Shown: positions 45,301-56,464 of the stretch, piece after piece
Position numbering within the stretch: the stretch's first letter is position 1
How the letters are laid out: each line of letters starts with the position of its first letter
Origin: Liquidambar formosana
Taxonomy: Eukaryota; Streptophyta; Magnoliopsida; Saxifragales; Altingiaceae
Length of the DNA: 64,000 nucleotides
Assembly (NCBI GenBank): GCA_039720395.1
Contig: CM077826.1
Location: 27,236,430 to 27,300,429, forward strand
Direction of reading: 5' to 3'
Position numbers and translations under genes: made by a program
Notes under the pieces: model-generated
What the model saw: the letters and a program-made list of their open reading frames with translations, nothing else
Told to the model about the DNA's origin: nothing
The model's database searches: none

Positions 45301-46252
45301 TATGCTTGTTGCAGGTTCAAGCATGCATGAGATTTCAAATCTCAAAGATAAGTTGTCTAAGGAGTTTGCAATGAAGGATTTGGGTGCTGCAAAACAAATC
45401 CTGGGTATGCGAATCACCAGAGACAGGGCAAAAAGAAAGCTGAAGTTATCCCAAGCGGAGTACGTCTCTAAGGTACTCAAGAGGTTCAATATGGAAAATG
45501 CTAAGCCAGTTAGCACTGCTTTGGGAACTCACTTTAGACTTTCAAAGGATCATGGTGCAGTGACACAGGAAGAACTCGATTATATGGCTAAGGTGCCATA
45601 TGCCTCAGCCATTGGAAGCTTAATGTATGCTATGGTTTGTACAAGACCAGATATTGCTCATGCAGTAGGAGTTGTCAGCAGGTTCATGAACAATCCGGGC
45701 AAGGAGCATTGGGAAGCTGTCAAGTGGATTCTCAGATACCTTAAAGGCACTACAGATATGGCTTTATGTTATGGAGGATCAGAAATCAGTTTACAGGGTT
45801 TTGTTGATTCAGACCTAGCAGGGGATATTGATAGCAGGAAGAGCACAACAGGGTATGTGTTTACTTTAGGCAGTGCAGCAGTTAGTTGGGTTTCTCAGTT
45901 GCAGAAGATAGTTACCATCTCCACGACAGAAGCAGAGTATGTTGCTGCAACGGAAGCTTCCAAGGAAATGGTATGGCTACAGAGTTTCATGAAAGAGTTG
46001 GGCAAGCCGCAAGAAAGTTGCAAGTTATACAGTGACAGTCAGAGTGCAATCCATCTTGCCAAGAACTCAGCATTTCACTCTAGAACCAAGCATATAGACA
46101 TCAAATATCATTTCATCAGATCGCTTGTGGAAGATGGCAAGTTTACTTTGGAGAAGATCCACACTGACCAGAATCCTGCAGATATGTTCACCAAGGTGGT
46201 TACAGTGGAGAAGCTGAAGTCATGTTCAGCTTCAATTGGTCTTCAAGCCTAG
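42371..46252 (+). CDS. copia gag-pol polyprotein, 1293 residues, intact
   Basis: One open frame from an ATG 19 bp after the primer-binding site. Domains in order: gag (VSIEKFNGKNFGFWKMQIED), zinc knuckle CWNCGKKGHFKRDC at about 237-250, protease DSGA at 294-297, GAG-pre-integrase HRRLGH...CEDC, and integrase core with Asp483, Asp546 and Glu582 (D-35-E spacing intact). Then reverse transcriptase with YVDD at 974-977 and RNase H (FVDSDLAGD; TTEAEY; SDSQSA). Gag and pol are fused in one frame, as in TNT1-type elements, so particles would form by processing of the polyprotein. All catalytic residues I can locate are present. Function: element RNA packaging, reverse transcription and integration. 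Confidence 0.97.
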   Translation: MAEEIKVSIEKFNGKNFGFWKMQIEDYLYQKNLYLPLAGKSKKPEKMTEEEWEILDRKALGTVRLSLAASVAFNISKEKTTVDLMAALSGMYEKPSASNKVFLMKNLFNMKMADNGSVAEHLNEFNTVTSQLESVNIIFDDEIRALLLLSSLPDSWDSLVIAVSNSCGSEKLKFNDVRSVILSEESRRKSSGESSGAALSTDDRGRKPNRGNKSRGRSNSKSRRSKSKAPQGKDDGCWNCGKKGHFKRDCRAPKKQQENNNQGGKDSVNFSDGEEISDALILSLDSRNESWIIDSGASFHATSHRAMLHNYVQGDFGKVYLGDDEACSIVGKGDVQINLFNGTMLKLKDVRHVPNLRRNLISVGQLSGLGIITTFTDDSWKMTKGAMVIARGNKEGTLYVASGSNSSISVASSEVDISTWHRRLGHMSEKGMKVLMSKGKLPDLKSTELEFCEDCVFGKQRKVSFSTTRRALKSERLELVHTDVWGPSKVCSLGGSYYFVSFIDDATRKLWVYFLKRKSDVFDTFKKWRALVENETGLKLKCLRSDNGGEYCDDAFEEYCAANGIRRQKTPPGTPQHNGVAERMNRTIQERARSMRIHAGLPRQFWADAVNTACYLINRGPSVPLNGGLPEEAWTGKEVNLSHLRIFGCTSYVHIDSAKRNKLDPKSQKCTFIGYGVDNFGYRFWDAENRKILRSKDVIFNESDMYKDKLKEQKENRENSEFVELEEISSEEVLKPQDGNVQVEPQTPPPVRRSSRVSKPTVRYSPSLHYLLLTDNGEPECYEEALQVDTREKWEQAMDDEMSSLSSNQTWDLVPLPKGKTALHNKWVYRLKEEHDGSKRYKARLVVKGFQQKAGIDYTEIFSPVVKISTIRSVLSIVAVEDLHLEQLDVKTAFLHGDLEEDIYMRQPEGFVMTGKENMVCKLKKSLYGLKQAPRQWYRKFDSFMYNNDFSRCHGDHCCYFKKLDNSYLILLLYVDDMLVAGSSMHEISNLKDKLSKEFAMKDLGAAKQILGMRITRDRAKRKLKLSQAEYVSKVLKRFNMENAKPVSTALGTHFRLSKDHGAVTQEELDYMAKVPYASAIGSLMYAMVCTRPDIAHAVGVVSRFMNNPGKEHWEAVKWILRYLKGTTDMALCYGGSEISLQGFVDSDLAGDIDSRKSTTGYVFTLGSAAVSWVSQLQKIVTISTTEAEYVAATEASKEMVWLQSFMKELGKPQESCKLYSDSQSAIHLAKNSAFHSRTKHIDIKYHFIRSLVEDGKFTLEKIHTDQNPADMFTKVVTVEKLKSCSASIGLQA

Positions 46253-46319
46253 AAGATCAAAAGAGCACACATAAATTCATTATGGAGGCAATTTGAGAGG
46301 TTCAAGAGGATCAGTCTCC

Positions 46320-46330
46320 AAGTGGGAGAT
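46320..46330 (+). other. polypurine tract of the complete copia element
   Basis: AAGTGGGAGAT directly before the 3' LTR. Confidence 0.85.
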
Positions 46331-46757
46331 TGTTGTGGTATGTGGAGTCTGATGATATTGGTCAGCAGGATTGACCGGGGGGTTTGGGGGGCGGAGCCCC
46401 CCAAGGGGGTTCGGGGGGCGTAGCCCCCCGAGGGGGTCGAAGACCCCCGCCGTGCCGAAGGCACGGCCCGCCGTACAACTTTTTCGTACTTTTTGTAGGG
46501 GTATTTTAGGTATTTTCCTATGGTTCTATGTTAACCCTAATTAGTACGGGTGTTATTTAAGGGGGCTGGCCGTCAGAAGGCTTTGTATCTTGTATTCTCT
46601 TTTTCGCCTCAGAGCATAGTGAAATTGTGTGTGTGCCGTGGACGTACCTCAACTAGAGGGAACCACGTAAATTTCTGTGTTCTTGCTTCTTCAATCCTCT
46701 CTTTATTTTCTTGTTAATCGCTGTGTGTGTGGTAGAAAAGGTTAATTTCTCCCAACA
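46331..46757 (+). repeat. 3' LTR of the complete copia element
   Basis: 427 bp, no difference from the 5' LTR found by eye. Contains the second hairpin cassette at 46386-46467. Confidence 0.95.
46386..46467. repeat. four-hairpin GNA-loop cassette, 3' LTR copy
   Basis: Same sequence as 41966-42047 at an offset of 4420 bp. Confidence 0.95.
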
Positions 46758-46762
46758 TGTCA
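46758..46762 (+). other. target site duplication TGTCA, right copy
   Basis: Match to 41906-41910. Confidence 0.9.
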
Positions 46763-47326
46763 CAGGTTTTTTTGGAGGTACTGTCACAACTCACAACCCT
46801 ATCAAACATAACTAGAAATCAAACACTGAAATAAAAAATTCAAAACTTAAAACATCTCATCCAAGCCTTTCAGAAAGGACTCAAATGTGAAACAGGCACA
46901 AGGATGTGAAATGACCAAAATACTCCCTGGTGAGACATTTTTCTCATTTTATCTTTAAAGCCAATCAATGCTTATTCTAACCCCTTTAATTTTAACAAAC
47001 AAATATCAATATTTTTTTATAAACTTGAATCTGAAATCATTTATTTAACAAAATAACAAGTGAAACAAATATTGTATTAAACGACCATGCCATCGACGAA
47101 TAAACATAAGAAGTTAGACAACAAATTAAATACCCGAACAAATATCCCTCCTCATTCCTATATTAACCAGCTAACTTACTTTTGGTGTATGTCGTTAAGC
47201 TAGTCTACCAATTATAATTACTTATTACATAGTCCAAAATGGGCCCATAGCCAATTTTGGCGATCCGTATGGTGAGTGCGTGGGGGGAATTTTCAGTAAA
47301 ATAGAGCAAAAGAATAAACAGACTTA

Positions 47327-47536
47327 GTGCTTGTTTGGATGAGATTGTGGGAAGCTCAAAATCTCTTCTGATGGTCTATAATCACTTTTAAGAGTATTTA
47401 AATAAAAAATGAGAAAAGTGATTGTAAGTCTAAAATAGATTTTGAGGCTAATTTGCTCAAGTTGCCTCTCTCCTGATTCTGATTCAGCTTCTGATTTAAC
47501 TTCTAATTTTACTCTGAAGCTATCCCAAACAGGCAC
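47327..47536. mobile_element. Tourist-like MITE
   Basis: The ends GTGCTTGTTTGG and (reverse complement) GTGCCTGTTTGG match at 11 of 12 bases and TTA flanks both sides (47324-47326, 47537-47539). A 3 bp TTA duplication fits PIF/Harbinger. 210 bp, non-coding. Confidence 0.7.
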
Positions 47537-49616
47537 TTAATTATACACAATCCCAAAACTATAGGGATATCTTAGTAAATTAATCTAACCCGGTCTGGCG
47601 CCATGTGCACCGTACCTATGGGGTCCTGAAATCTCCTTTGCATCTTCCTTTGTCCTACCACTTGCACTATGCCCTTTCACTGGTCCCACTCTTTTATGAC
47701 GGTTTGAATTTGGGTTCCAAGCTAGGAACACGTAATGTACTTGTACTCTTTTCTTTTTTTTTTTTTCTTTTTTTTTAATGGTTAAATTACTGGTCCCATT
47801 ATGTTGTATATAAAATGATATAAATTCGTGTACTCGAGTTATAAGATGAATTCATGAGCTAACGTATTAAAATAAAAGAATTTTATTTTATTTTATTTAT
47901 TGTAGTTTTACCTTTGATGTCTACAACATAGTCCAGAAGTACATATACATCTTATGAAATGTGGGTATCTTAAATATGCTTTTGCCAAAATTTGAACTAA
48001 TTCATCCACTCTTAAGTGGAGTGAGGAAAACTGAGTATTTTTAATTTTATCCAACAAAATCGTTAGTAAAGGCATTAAAAAAAGCTCTCTTGGATGTATA
48101 AATAACTTTTTCTTCACTTTTATTGAATGAAGATTTTTCAAGAGTTTTTCTTTGTCAATTTTAACTGATAGGTTTTTTTTTTTTTTTTTTATTTATTTAG
48201 TTTTATAAATTAACCATTATGTGTATCTTAAATCATACTCTCATAAAGTTTGAGTTCACACTAACTACTTAATGATCTGTATGAGATAACTCTTATCCAC
48301 AAAAATAACAATAATTGTAAGGTAATCAGATTTGGAATTCTACTTTTTCGAGAAAAATTTTAAGTATTTTTTTAAAAGATATTATCGACAGATCCAATTC
48401 ACGTTGATATTAACATGTTCTCTTCTACCCAAAAAAAATAAAAAATACTTATGATCATTTCAAGTGACGTACCCATAAGGTCATGATTGGTCATGATAGG
48501 CGGACGAACTCAAAATTCAGATACAGGTGATGACATCATTGCAATGGTGAGAAACTGAGACGTGGAGGAATTAAACCGTGTACAAGCGCACAGCACACCC
48601 AGCGCATTTTAGAGAGAGACGTCTTATTTTGTAGCATGAACATAGACGGAATCTGAGCACCGACACAGACCACCTACCCCCGAGGAAGAGATGCGGGGAA
48701 CGCTTTTGTTTATGCGACTTGGACCTACCCCAAAAAAGACAAAAAACCAAAAAAGGACCAAAACACATGATGAAATGGAGTGCAAGGAACATGGAGCTTT
48801 CTTTAAAATAATAATAATAATAATAAATATTTGCAAAAATAAGGAATCAGGAATCAGGAATCAAGAATGAAGAATTAAATATTTGCAAAAATTATAGGTC
48901 TTGCAGGAATCATATAAAATTACATAATATGTGTAGGTAACATAATTCAGTCATAACTTGTGAAATTATAAGTCTTGTAGGAATCATGTAAGAGACTTGC
49001 ACTGTCCTCCCAAATTTTTGAGTAATCGAGTTACACCAGGTCATATTGGGAGATTCACTTGTTCAAGTTAGTTGATTCATTGGCTGGGGCCTAGTTGATA
49101 ACTTGGATAAAATTTCTCATAGCATACTATTTTTATTTTATTTTTTCATTTTTCCATTTAGTGTCTCGCGTATTTTCAATTTGTAGGCCTGTGGCTTCGC
49201 CCTATTAGGTTTATTTTAGGGCAATGATATTTAAAACATGTTTTTACCACTCTATTTTTAATCATTGTAGAATTTTTTTGGTACATTTGGAGAGGTTTGA
49301 TCCGCTAACCTATCCTAATCCTATCTTTTACCCCCACCCTCCCTCACCACTAATCTAGTCCTAATGGCTTAGTCATTGCAAAATTTAGTAATAGTTAGAA
49401 AAGATTTTTGTGTTTTTGTGTGTGTTATCATGTGTGTTAGCAAAATAATGACAAGATTTACAAGAGCAATGTGATAGCTATTTTGGAGATGCTGAAACTA
49501 TATTTAATTTACCACAATGACAAAAAGCTAAAATTTGGCTAAATCAACTCCATTAGTGCAAAAGTCAAAACTTGATATGAGGGAGAGGGAGAAGGAGAGA
49601 GGGGTAGATGCTTAGT

Positions 49617-49658
49617 CTATATATATATATATATATATATATGATATATATATATATG
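49617..49658. repeat. (TA)n microsatellite
   Basis: About 20 TA units with one interruption. Confidence 0.9.
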
Positions 49659-49749
49659 AAACAATTTAGACCACACTTGTGAGCTAGCTATAAAGATAAA
49701 TCTCGAGTAAGAAATTAGGCCAAATTTAGCTAGAAGAATGGCTAACCAT

Positions 49750-49859
49750 TAGGGATGGCAATTTCGCCCCGATCCATAGGGTCCCGACTCGATCCATACC
49801 CGAATGGGTGGGTTTTTTTTTTTTTTTTTTTTTTTCGGGTATCGGGTCGGGTATGGGTA

Positions 49860-49890
<31 letters not shown>

Positions 49891-49950
49891 TTGGGTACGG
49901 GTCGGGCATGGATCCCAAAAAAAAAACCCGAGACCCGACTCGACATTTTT

Positions 49951-50019
<69 letters not shown>

Positions 50020-50369
50020 AATGTCCTATGTTTGGAATTTATGTATGGTTTTATGAATATTTGAAACCTATCTTGGTATAAGCTTATGGAATCCATTAGA
50101 AGGCTCATTATGTATTTTTATTGTTTTTTAATCCTTATGTTTGTGTATAATATTTGTGTGATCATATTAGGTATGATCTTATTTGAACAAGATTATATTA
50201 GGTGTTAAAAACATTTATAAGCTTAGTATATGATTATATGAATAACATGTAATAGGTGTAAGTAGCAAAAAATAGAATTTGGGTAAAAAAAATCCTCACA
50301 ACAGGGTGATCGGGTATGGCCGGGTCGGGCATGGATGGCCCAAGAAGACGGTGGATCGGGCCATCCCTA
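49750..50369. mobile_element. nonautonomous hAT element, 8 bp target duplication
   Basis: The ends TAGGGATGGC and its reverse complement lie inside a perfect CTAACCAT duplication (49742-49749 and 50370-50377). The ends are built of CGGGT/GGGTATGGGT-type short repeats. Next to the left end lie a T22 run, a short GC-rich spacer and an A27 run, and then a (TA)n tract of about 45 bp. Length 620 bp, no transposase. Open frames through the homopolymers are not genes. Confidence 0.9.
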
Positions 50370-50377
50370 CTAACCAT

Positions 50378-52050
50378 GAAAGCAACATCATTTTTAGAAT
50401 TGAGCTACAATTTAGTTTTGGCTAAAAAAGACAAACATATCATTTTCATTTTCATGTGCTTTGTGTTATTTTCAAATAAGGTATATACATTATACAATCC
50501 ATAGGATAGTTATATATTTCATATATGGGATATAATAAACTCGACAAGAAAGGTAGTATATTTTTATCTTAGGATACTATCTCATTTAAAAATAACAATT
50601 TTATTTTTATCTTTTTATTTATTTATAATTTTTATTTATTATTATAATTTTTTTTTTTTTTTGGCTAACATAGAGAAACACACAAATATATATACCCCTA
50701 AGATCCAAGACTAAACCCAAGCATCCACACCAAAAGGGCATTCTTATAGATGATGCAAAATAACCAACGATGGGATTATTATATTAAAATGGAATTTAAT
50801 TTTGATTAAATAGTTGGTTGAAAGTAGATTTGAAAAATAATAATAATAAATTCTCGTATATCCAAATAGCTAAAATAATATGATTCTTAAAAGTTCTAAC
50901 TCTCAAGAGACTACAACTCTCAAAAATTAATATTCCAAAGGGCTCCAAGCAAGCGACAGCCCATAAACAAAGTTCACTTAACAAATAAATAAAAAAAACA
51001 CTTGAAAATGCCAACATTGTTTCATTCTTAACTTGCACACTCCTTGGTACATTGATATCCATTTGTTGATAGTAAAATGGGTTAAGATATAGGGTGGTTC
51101 TATCGGTTGTCACAAACAAAGAAAAAAGAATGTATTGCGAGAAAATAACTTATTATGAATAAAAATGCTATTAAACTAGCATGTGGCTTAAGTAAGATTT
51201 AACAGAAATTTTTATCAAGTAAAAACATTCCCTTGAAATTCCAGAAATTGAGGAAGCCTGTTCTGTAAAACCTATACGACAGAAGAAGGAACATAATACC
51301 TCAAGATTCAGGCAAATTGATGACAAAATTTGTCACACTACTCCCTTTTTTTGGCTAAGAATTTGCCACACTACTCATTTGTATTAAAAGCCAAAAAAAA
51401 CCAAAGGGGAAATTACAGATTGGTCCTGTTACAGGCGAATAATTACATATCTATACAAATGACTACTAACTTTGTGGTAGGTGATTACTAACTTAACTAA
51501 GAATGACTACTAGTTTGAAATGGTAAGAAATTGAAAATGTGCATGCCAAAGGAAGGAGGGAGGAGAAATTGATCCATTTTCCATGGATGACTCAATGCTG
51601 AAGGGCAAAGTTGGTCCCATTCAATGTTTTTGACAGCAGAGAAAACAGACATCTCCAGAATGCATTTGACACAAAAAAAAAAAAAAAAAAAAATGGAAGC
51701 CAATAACAGAGCTGTTATTATTCAAATAGTTAAAACTCAATTGCAGAGTCATTTCATGAGCGCACACACACCCTGCACAATTGCTTTTTCATCTTTATTC
51801 AGTCACAGATTTTGCACTACACTACCATTCATCCTATGTTAAAACATTCTCTTATTCTTTTGAATGAACAAATCAACAAAATCTATTCCCAAATTGAGTC
51901 CTCTGCGCTCTACTTGTAAGGGACTAGAGAACTACCTGTGAGAGAACAACCCCAAAAAAACCAAAAGCTAAATGGACAGGAAAACTATCTCAAGTAGCGA
52001 CCAGGTTAGCATGCTAGCAGCACAGTCAGTAACAGGGTTACCCATCATTC
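50378..52050. other. intergenic DNA and oxidoreductase 3' region
   Basis: No gene supported. The part next to 52050 should contain the 3' UTR of the minus-strand oxidoreductase. An A run lies at 51674-51693. Confidence 0.45.
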
Positions 52051-54421
52051 CTATTTCCTTCTCACTCGCTCTCTGATAATCTTCTGCCCAACATACCTGC
52101 CAAAACAAACCAACAAAAAAATGGTCAAATTTCTTTTCACAAACACTTCCTCATAATTAACACAGATAATTATGATGGTACGGGATAATCGGGATATCCC
52201 ATAAAAAGCAAACAACAATCTAGTTTCAATTTCAAACAAACACCTACCGCCCAAGCATCATGAGAGTAGCTTGAGGATTAGTCCCTGGCGATACATTGAA
52301 CGTGGATCCATCAATAACCCGAAGAGCGTCCATCCCAATAACCCGGAAGTCACCGTCGACCACCTTCCCCGTAATGCAGCCCCCATGGTAATGCCATATG
52401 GTGCTAACCGTGCGGCGGCAAAACTCTACCATCTGTGCATTGCTCGATTGGTCAACAGGCAATGCAGGCCCAACGAACCTGAAATCTTCACCCCCAAACC
52501 ATTCTCTGAACTTGAAATCCTCCATGGATCGGCTCCTCAGCACATCCCCAATCCTACGCATACCGCTCACGCAACGATCCAAATCGGCCGGGTTGGTAAA
52601 GTAATTGAACCGGACAATGGGGTTCACCCTGACGTCCGTGGATGCTAGCCGGAGCGAACCGGTCGAGAGTGGCCCAGCAATCTTCTCCATGAGGGTGGCC
52701 ACTGTGAGATACAGAGGAGAAGACCGAATGAAGACTGACTGAGCAGGGGAAGCAAAAGGAATGACATTGGAAGCTGCTTCTAGGTAAGCCCCCGATTGGG
52801 TAATGCCCACCACCTGTATGAGGGAATGCTCTAGTGGAATTGGGGGCACAATCGATATACCATTTCGCGGATTATCATACAAGAACTGTCCAACATAAGG
52901 CGAGTGATGAGTCACTGGAATTCCCCACGACGCTAAGTACGGTCGTGGGCCAATGCCACTCAAGAGCAGGAGCTGGGGGCTACCAATGGCGCCGGCACAG
53001 AGTATCACCTCCCCATTTTCACGCACCATTGCATGGTGGTAACCCCCCATTTTATCACGATAAACAACTCCAATTGCTGATTGCTTCGACCAAGAAGCAG
53101 CAGTCGATGATGCCAGAAGAATTCTTTCCACATTGGCATGCACAGCAACTTTTATATTCGACAATTTGGCGTAGTTAAGAAGATCAGCAGCACTGTGTCT
53201 TCGACCAGAGCTATCGAAAGTTGAACCACCAATTTTGGTACCCACCAAATGATCAAGACTAAACCCATTATACGGACTCACACCTGCTTCCAATAACCCA
53301 TCTCGAATCGCAGATTGCCAGTTCTTGAGATCCGGCCGGAACACCACTGCCCTCTCGACCCACTCATAGGACTGGTTCACCACTCGAAGATCCCAATTCA
53401 CCCCTGATCTTCTATAGAATTCTTGATCAGCTCTGCTATAAAAGCCGGCGTTTATTGTGCTGCTGCCTCCGAGGACACGTCCTCGAGCATTCAGTACGCC
53501 GTCTTCCGATGTAAAGGCTTGAGCAGGAGAATCATAAGCATCCACATCCATAAGAGTGGCAAGGAAGCCTTCTTGGCTCATCAAATTGGGCTTGTCGAAC
53601 GCTACACCACCTCGTTCGAGCAAAAGTACTTGATAATTTTCGGACAATGTTGCCGTCAAGGGGCACCCAGCGGTGCCACCACCGACTATGATGTAGTCGT
53701 AGTAGTCTTCTGAGGGAAAGCCTGTGGCGTTGAATACAGAATTCATATATCTTGGAGCTGCCAAGAGAAGAAAGGGTCTTAGAGAAACAAAGAAGAATAT
53801 ACCTCAGTTTGGTTGCCGAGAAAGCTCAAGAAAGTGAAGACAAAATAGAATTCTGAATATCGTGTTTTTGTTGTTTAGGTTCACAGATGATGAAAAAAAC
53901 GGAGAAGACAAGAACACACTCTGTTTGGTTGCCGAGAAAACTGAATGAAAATAGAAAAAAAGTAAAGAAAAATAAAGAGAAGGGATTTTGAATCTTTTAT
54001 CATATGTTGTTTTAATTAAACAGAAGAAAAAACTGGGGTCTTAGACAATGGGTTTTCAGAGAAACAGAGTTATTTTGAATAACCATTTTCTAGTTGGATG
54101 CCGAGAAACTGAGAGAAAATACAATTTTGAATCTTATGGATCATTTTGTTGAGGTTTCCACGTATTTAACTAAATCAAATATTTGAATATTGGGCTTAGT
54201 TGAGTGGAGTTCTCTGTTTTCTAAGGTCCCAAATGGAGAAGAATTCAAGAAGATTAATTTCTTTTGTGACATATTCATGTTAAGCAAACGGAAAAGAAAA
54301 CGAAGAAGAGGGTGAATGGAAACATACCTTGTTGAGGGCGTGCCGTGGTAAAGGGAAGAAAAATAAAGACGAGGAGAAAGGCAAGCCGTGGAGGAGAAAA
54401 GCACATGTGTTTCTTTGCCAT
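52051..54421 (-). CDS. GMC oxidoreductase, HOTHEAD / (R)-mandelonitrile lyase-like
   Basis: FAD-dependent glucose-methanol-choline family enzyme, probably secreted. Exons: complement of 54328-54421, 52248-53757 and 52051-52096, with GT-AG borders. Total 1650 bp, 549 residues in one frame. Exon 1 (31 codons) was found by reading upstream: it gives a hydrophobic signal peptide (LAFLLVFIFLPFTTA) and splices onto APRYMNSVFNATGFP. Key motifs: FAD-binding GGGTAG at 57-62, ribose-binding Glu79, GMC signature 1 GRVLGGSSTINAGFYSRA, signature 2 GAIGSPQLLLLSGIGP, active-site His in WHYHGGC (487-489) and NPQAT at 525-529. Relatives oxidise omega-hydroxy fatty acids for cutin (HOTHEAD) or cleave mandelonitrile (almond-type lyases). 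The sequence looks closest to the '(R)-mandelonitrile lyase-like' branch, whose substrate is unsettled. It appears intact. Confidence 0.93.
53805..54120. repeat. three diverged direct repeats in intron 1 of the oxidoreductase
   Basis: GTTTGGTTGCCGAGAAA at about 53809 and 53925 and AGTTGGATGCCGAGAAA at about 54092, each followed by CT(C/G)A..GAAA and an AATTTTGAATCTT-type tail. The spacing is about 116 and 167 bp. Confidence 0.65.
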
Positions 54422-56339
54422 TGCAGTGAAGGAAGAAGGGAAGAAAGTTATGGTTTTCTTGGTGGAATTCTTGGAGGGCAGGAAGAAGAGGGAAAATGTT
54501 TTAGAGAGTAGGGAGAGGGGCAGTGCGTCTTGGTTGCAGATTCAGTTGAATGTCGTTATACGAGATGTAGTTGACGGCAGCTACAACTGTTTCTGACGCC
54601 GTTGGTAAATGTCATCTCTCTTCTGCTCTGTTTTGTTCCTTTCAAGGCATTTTTATGTTATACCAGAGAGAAGGGTAGTGATTTTGAAGGCAACACTTGT
54701 TCTTGGGGACCTTCGGAATTTGAACAGCTCACCATTCCGATAATTCTTTCAGCTTAAGCCCGTTTTAACGGAGACAGCAAGTGCTTTGTTAGCCTGGTTT
54801 GGGCTGGGCTGGGCTGGGCTTGCATGCTGTAACCCATAATAAAAATCCCAAAAGTTCTCTTTTTTTTTTTTCTTTTTTTTTTTTCTTTTGGACCCAAACT
54901 AATTCTCCTATGATGTGTAAACGAAATACCAAAAAATATTGTTCAGACTGATTTGAAAATAATAATAATAATAATAATAACAACAACCTGCGAATCTGAT
55001 CCAATATCAAAAAAATTACAGCCTGGTTGATTGTCCCACGAAAATTAAATGATTCCATTTACATTTAAATGGAATTCATGATACAAATTCAAATGAGGCC
55101 ATTAAAAAAGGTTGGAACCATCATATTTGCTAATGTCGGATTAGTTTTAACAATTCATGAATCGCTTCCATTTGAGAAGTCCTATAATTGGCACCCATTT
55201 CCTGAATTTCCCATTCACAATAATCGATTTGTCAACAAAATCATATATAAGTGTTCACTGAGTTCCTCCCAACTAACACTTGGCTACCCACAATAAAGGT
55301 CAATTATTGACAAAATACATACGTCATTACATCCGAGAATAAAACTTGATTGAGCCATAACCTTAGTCTCACTCATGGTTAGTAGTTTCAGTGCATGCAT
55401 AAGACTATAAAAAAACAAGTACACGTCACGCCACCGCTCTCGAGGGTATTTTTGTTAACAAAAATGAAAAAGAGGTATAATCAAACTAAATTAGTCATAT
55501 GGGCAACATGGCAACATGTGATCATTTACATTTTTAATTTTTTTTTTAATAGGAATTTACATTTTAAATTTAGGCAAGAGGTATTTCGCTTTTCTATGCC
55601 TAGCGAGCCTACTTCAGTTACATGGGTGAGATGTAATTATTTACCATTTAGATTTAAGGGAGAGGTGCTTTCGCCTTTTTAATTATACTATTATTTTGTG
55701 ACCCTATCTCACTCCACTGTTATCTTCATTTTTTAAATAAATAAATTTATATTTGGTTGTAAAAGACACTTAATTGTCTCATAGTTAGTAGTTATAAAGG
55801 AAAGGAAAGGAAAGGAAATAAATTCAATAAAAAAGAAAAGAATAGAAACAAAATCCATTTCTCTTTGTCTTGTTTGGCATTGAATTGAAGGAATTTAAAA
55901 TAAAGTAATTCAATTAGATCTTTCATTCTTCTTATAACTCATTTAATGAATCAAATTCGGTTGAAATTCCACTCTCTTAGGCCGGATTTTAAAACATGTA
56001 CTAAAAACTCATCAAATTCCTCATAATTCCTTTCCTTTTATAAATCTCTTTCTAAACACTGGAATTGGGCCTAGGGCTAGCAATTCATGTTGGCCAGCCA
56101 TGTTTGTGTCATGTTGAGACTCAAGTACTAGAGAGTAAATGTCAACCCTAACGTAAACCATTTATTAATCGTATTAAATTTTCAAACCAAAACACAACCA
56201 GTTTAATCAAACAAGTTATGCATATATAAGTATTGTGTTATATATTTAATCAAAATTACAAGCAAATTAGGAATTAGATCCATATCATAAACCAATTGGT
56301 AATAATTTGTCATTTTAATAAGGTGGGTTAACTAAGGCC
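54422..56339. other. oxidoreductase upstream region and intergenic DNA
   Basis: No clear TATA box was identified upstream of 54421. There are short direct repeats at 55557-55680 (AGAGGTATTTCGC / AGAGGTGCTTTCGCC) and AAAGG repeats at 55795-55818. 55855-55985 resembles 57480-57600. No gene supported. Confidence 0.4.
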
Positions 56340-56464
56340 AATGCATCAAGCCGATGCACTAGGCCGATGTGGGGGAATGCATCCTTAAGATTGCTTGGGA
56401 AGGGATTCAGTCGAGGTACACGCAAGCTGACTCGGACACTTGACCATCAAACCAAAAAAAAAAC
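56340..56464 (+). mobile_element. SINE 3' fragment
   Basis: CGATGTGGGGGAATGCATCC, TTAAGATTGCTTGGGAAGG, CGAGGTACACGCAAGCTGA and CGGACACTTGACCATCAAAC, followed by A10. This matches the widespread plant SINE tail type (GAGGTGCGCGCAAGCTGGCC...GGACACC...) and the element at 36060-36282. Confidence 0.5.

Larger units (their letters stand above)
41911..46757 (+). mobile_element. complete Ty1/copia retrotransposon (TNT1/Tork-like), apparently young and intact
   Basis: Both 427 bp LTRs (41911-42337, 46331-46757) begin TGTTG and end CAACA and look identical base for base. A TGTCA duplication flanks the 4847 bp element. It has a perfect initiator-Met primer-binding site, a polypurine tract (AAGTGGGAGAT) and a single uninterrupted gag-pol. 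Identical LTRs imply insertion too recent for visible divergence. It lies about 350 bp downstream of the older copia fragment. No defect is visible, so it may be autonomous. Confidence 0.96.
46763..49741. other. intergenic DNA
   Basis: Apart from the MITE at 47327-47536, I see only AT-rich DNA, T runs near 47757 and 48173, GGAATCA short repeats at 48842-48862 and a (TA)n at 49617-49658. No gene supported. Confidence 0.45.

Noticed and set aside
48571..48836. Minus-strand frames of about 70 codons
   Set aside because: No domain, no partner exons and no conservation signal; treated as chance.
49755..50108. Frames on both strands rich in Phe/Lys/Tyr-Ile
   Set aside because: Produced by poly-T/poly-A and (TA)n inside the hAT element.
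53758..53764. Upstream in-frame TTG as start of the oxidoreductase
   Set aside because: It lies within the intron acceptor (TTGGCAG). Splicing to the exon at 54328-54421 gives an ATG, a signal peptide and a continuous frame.
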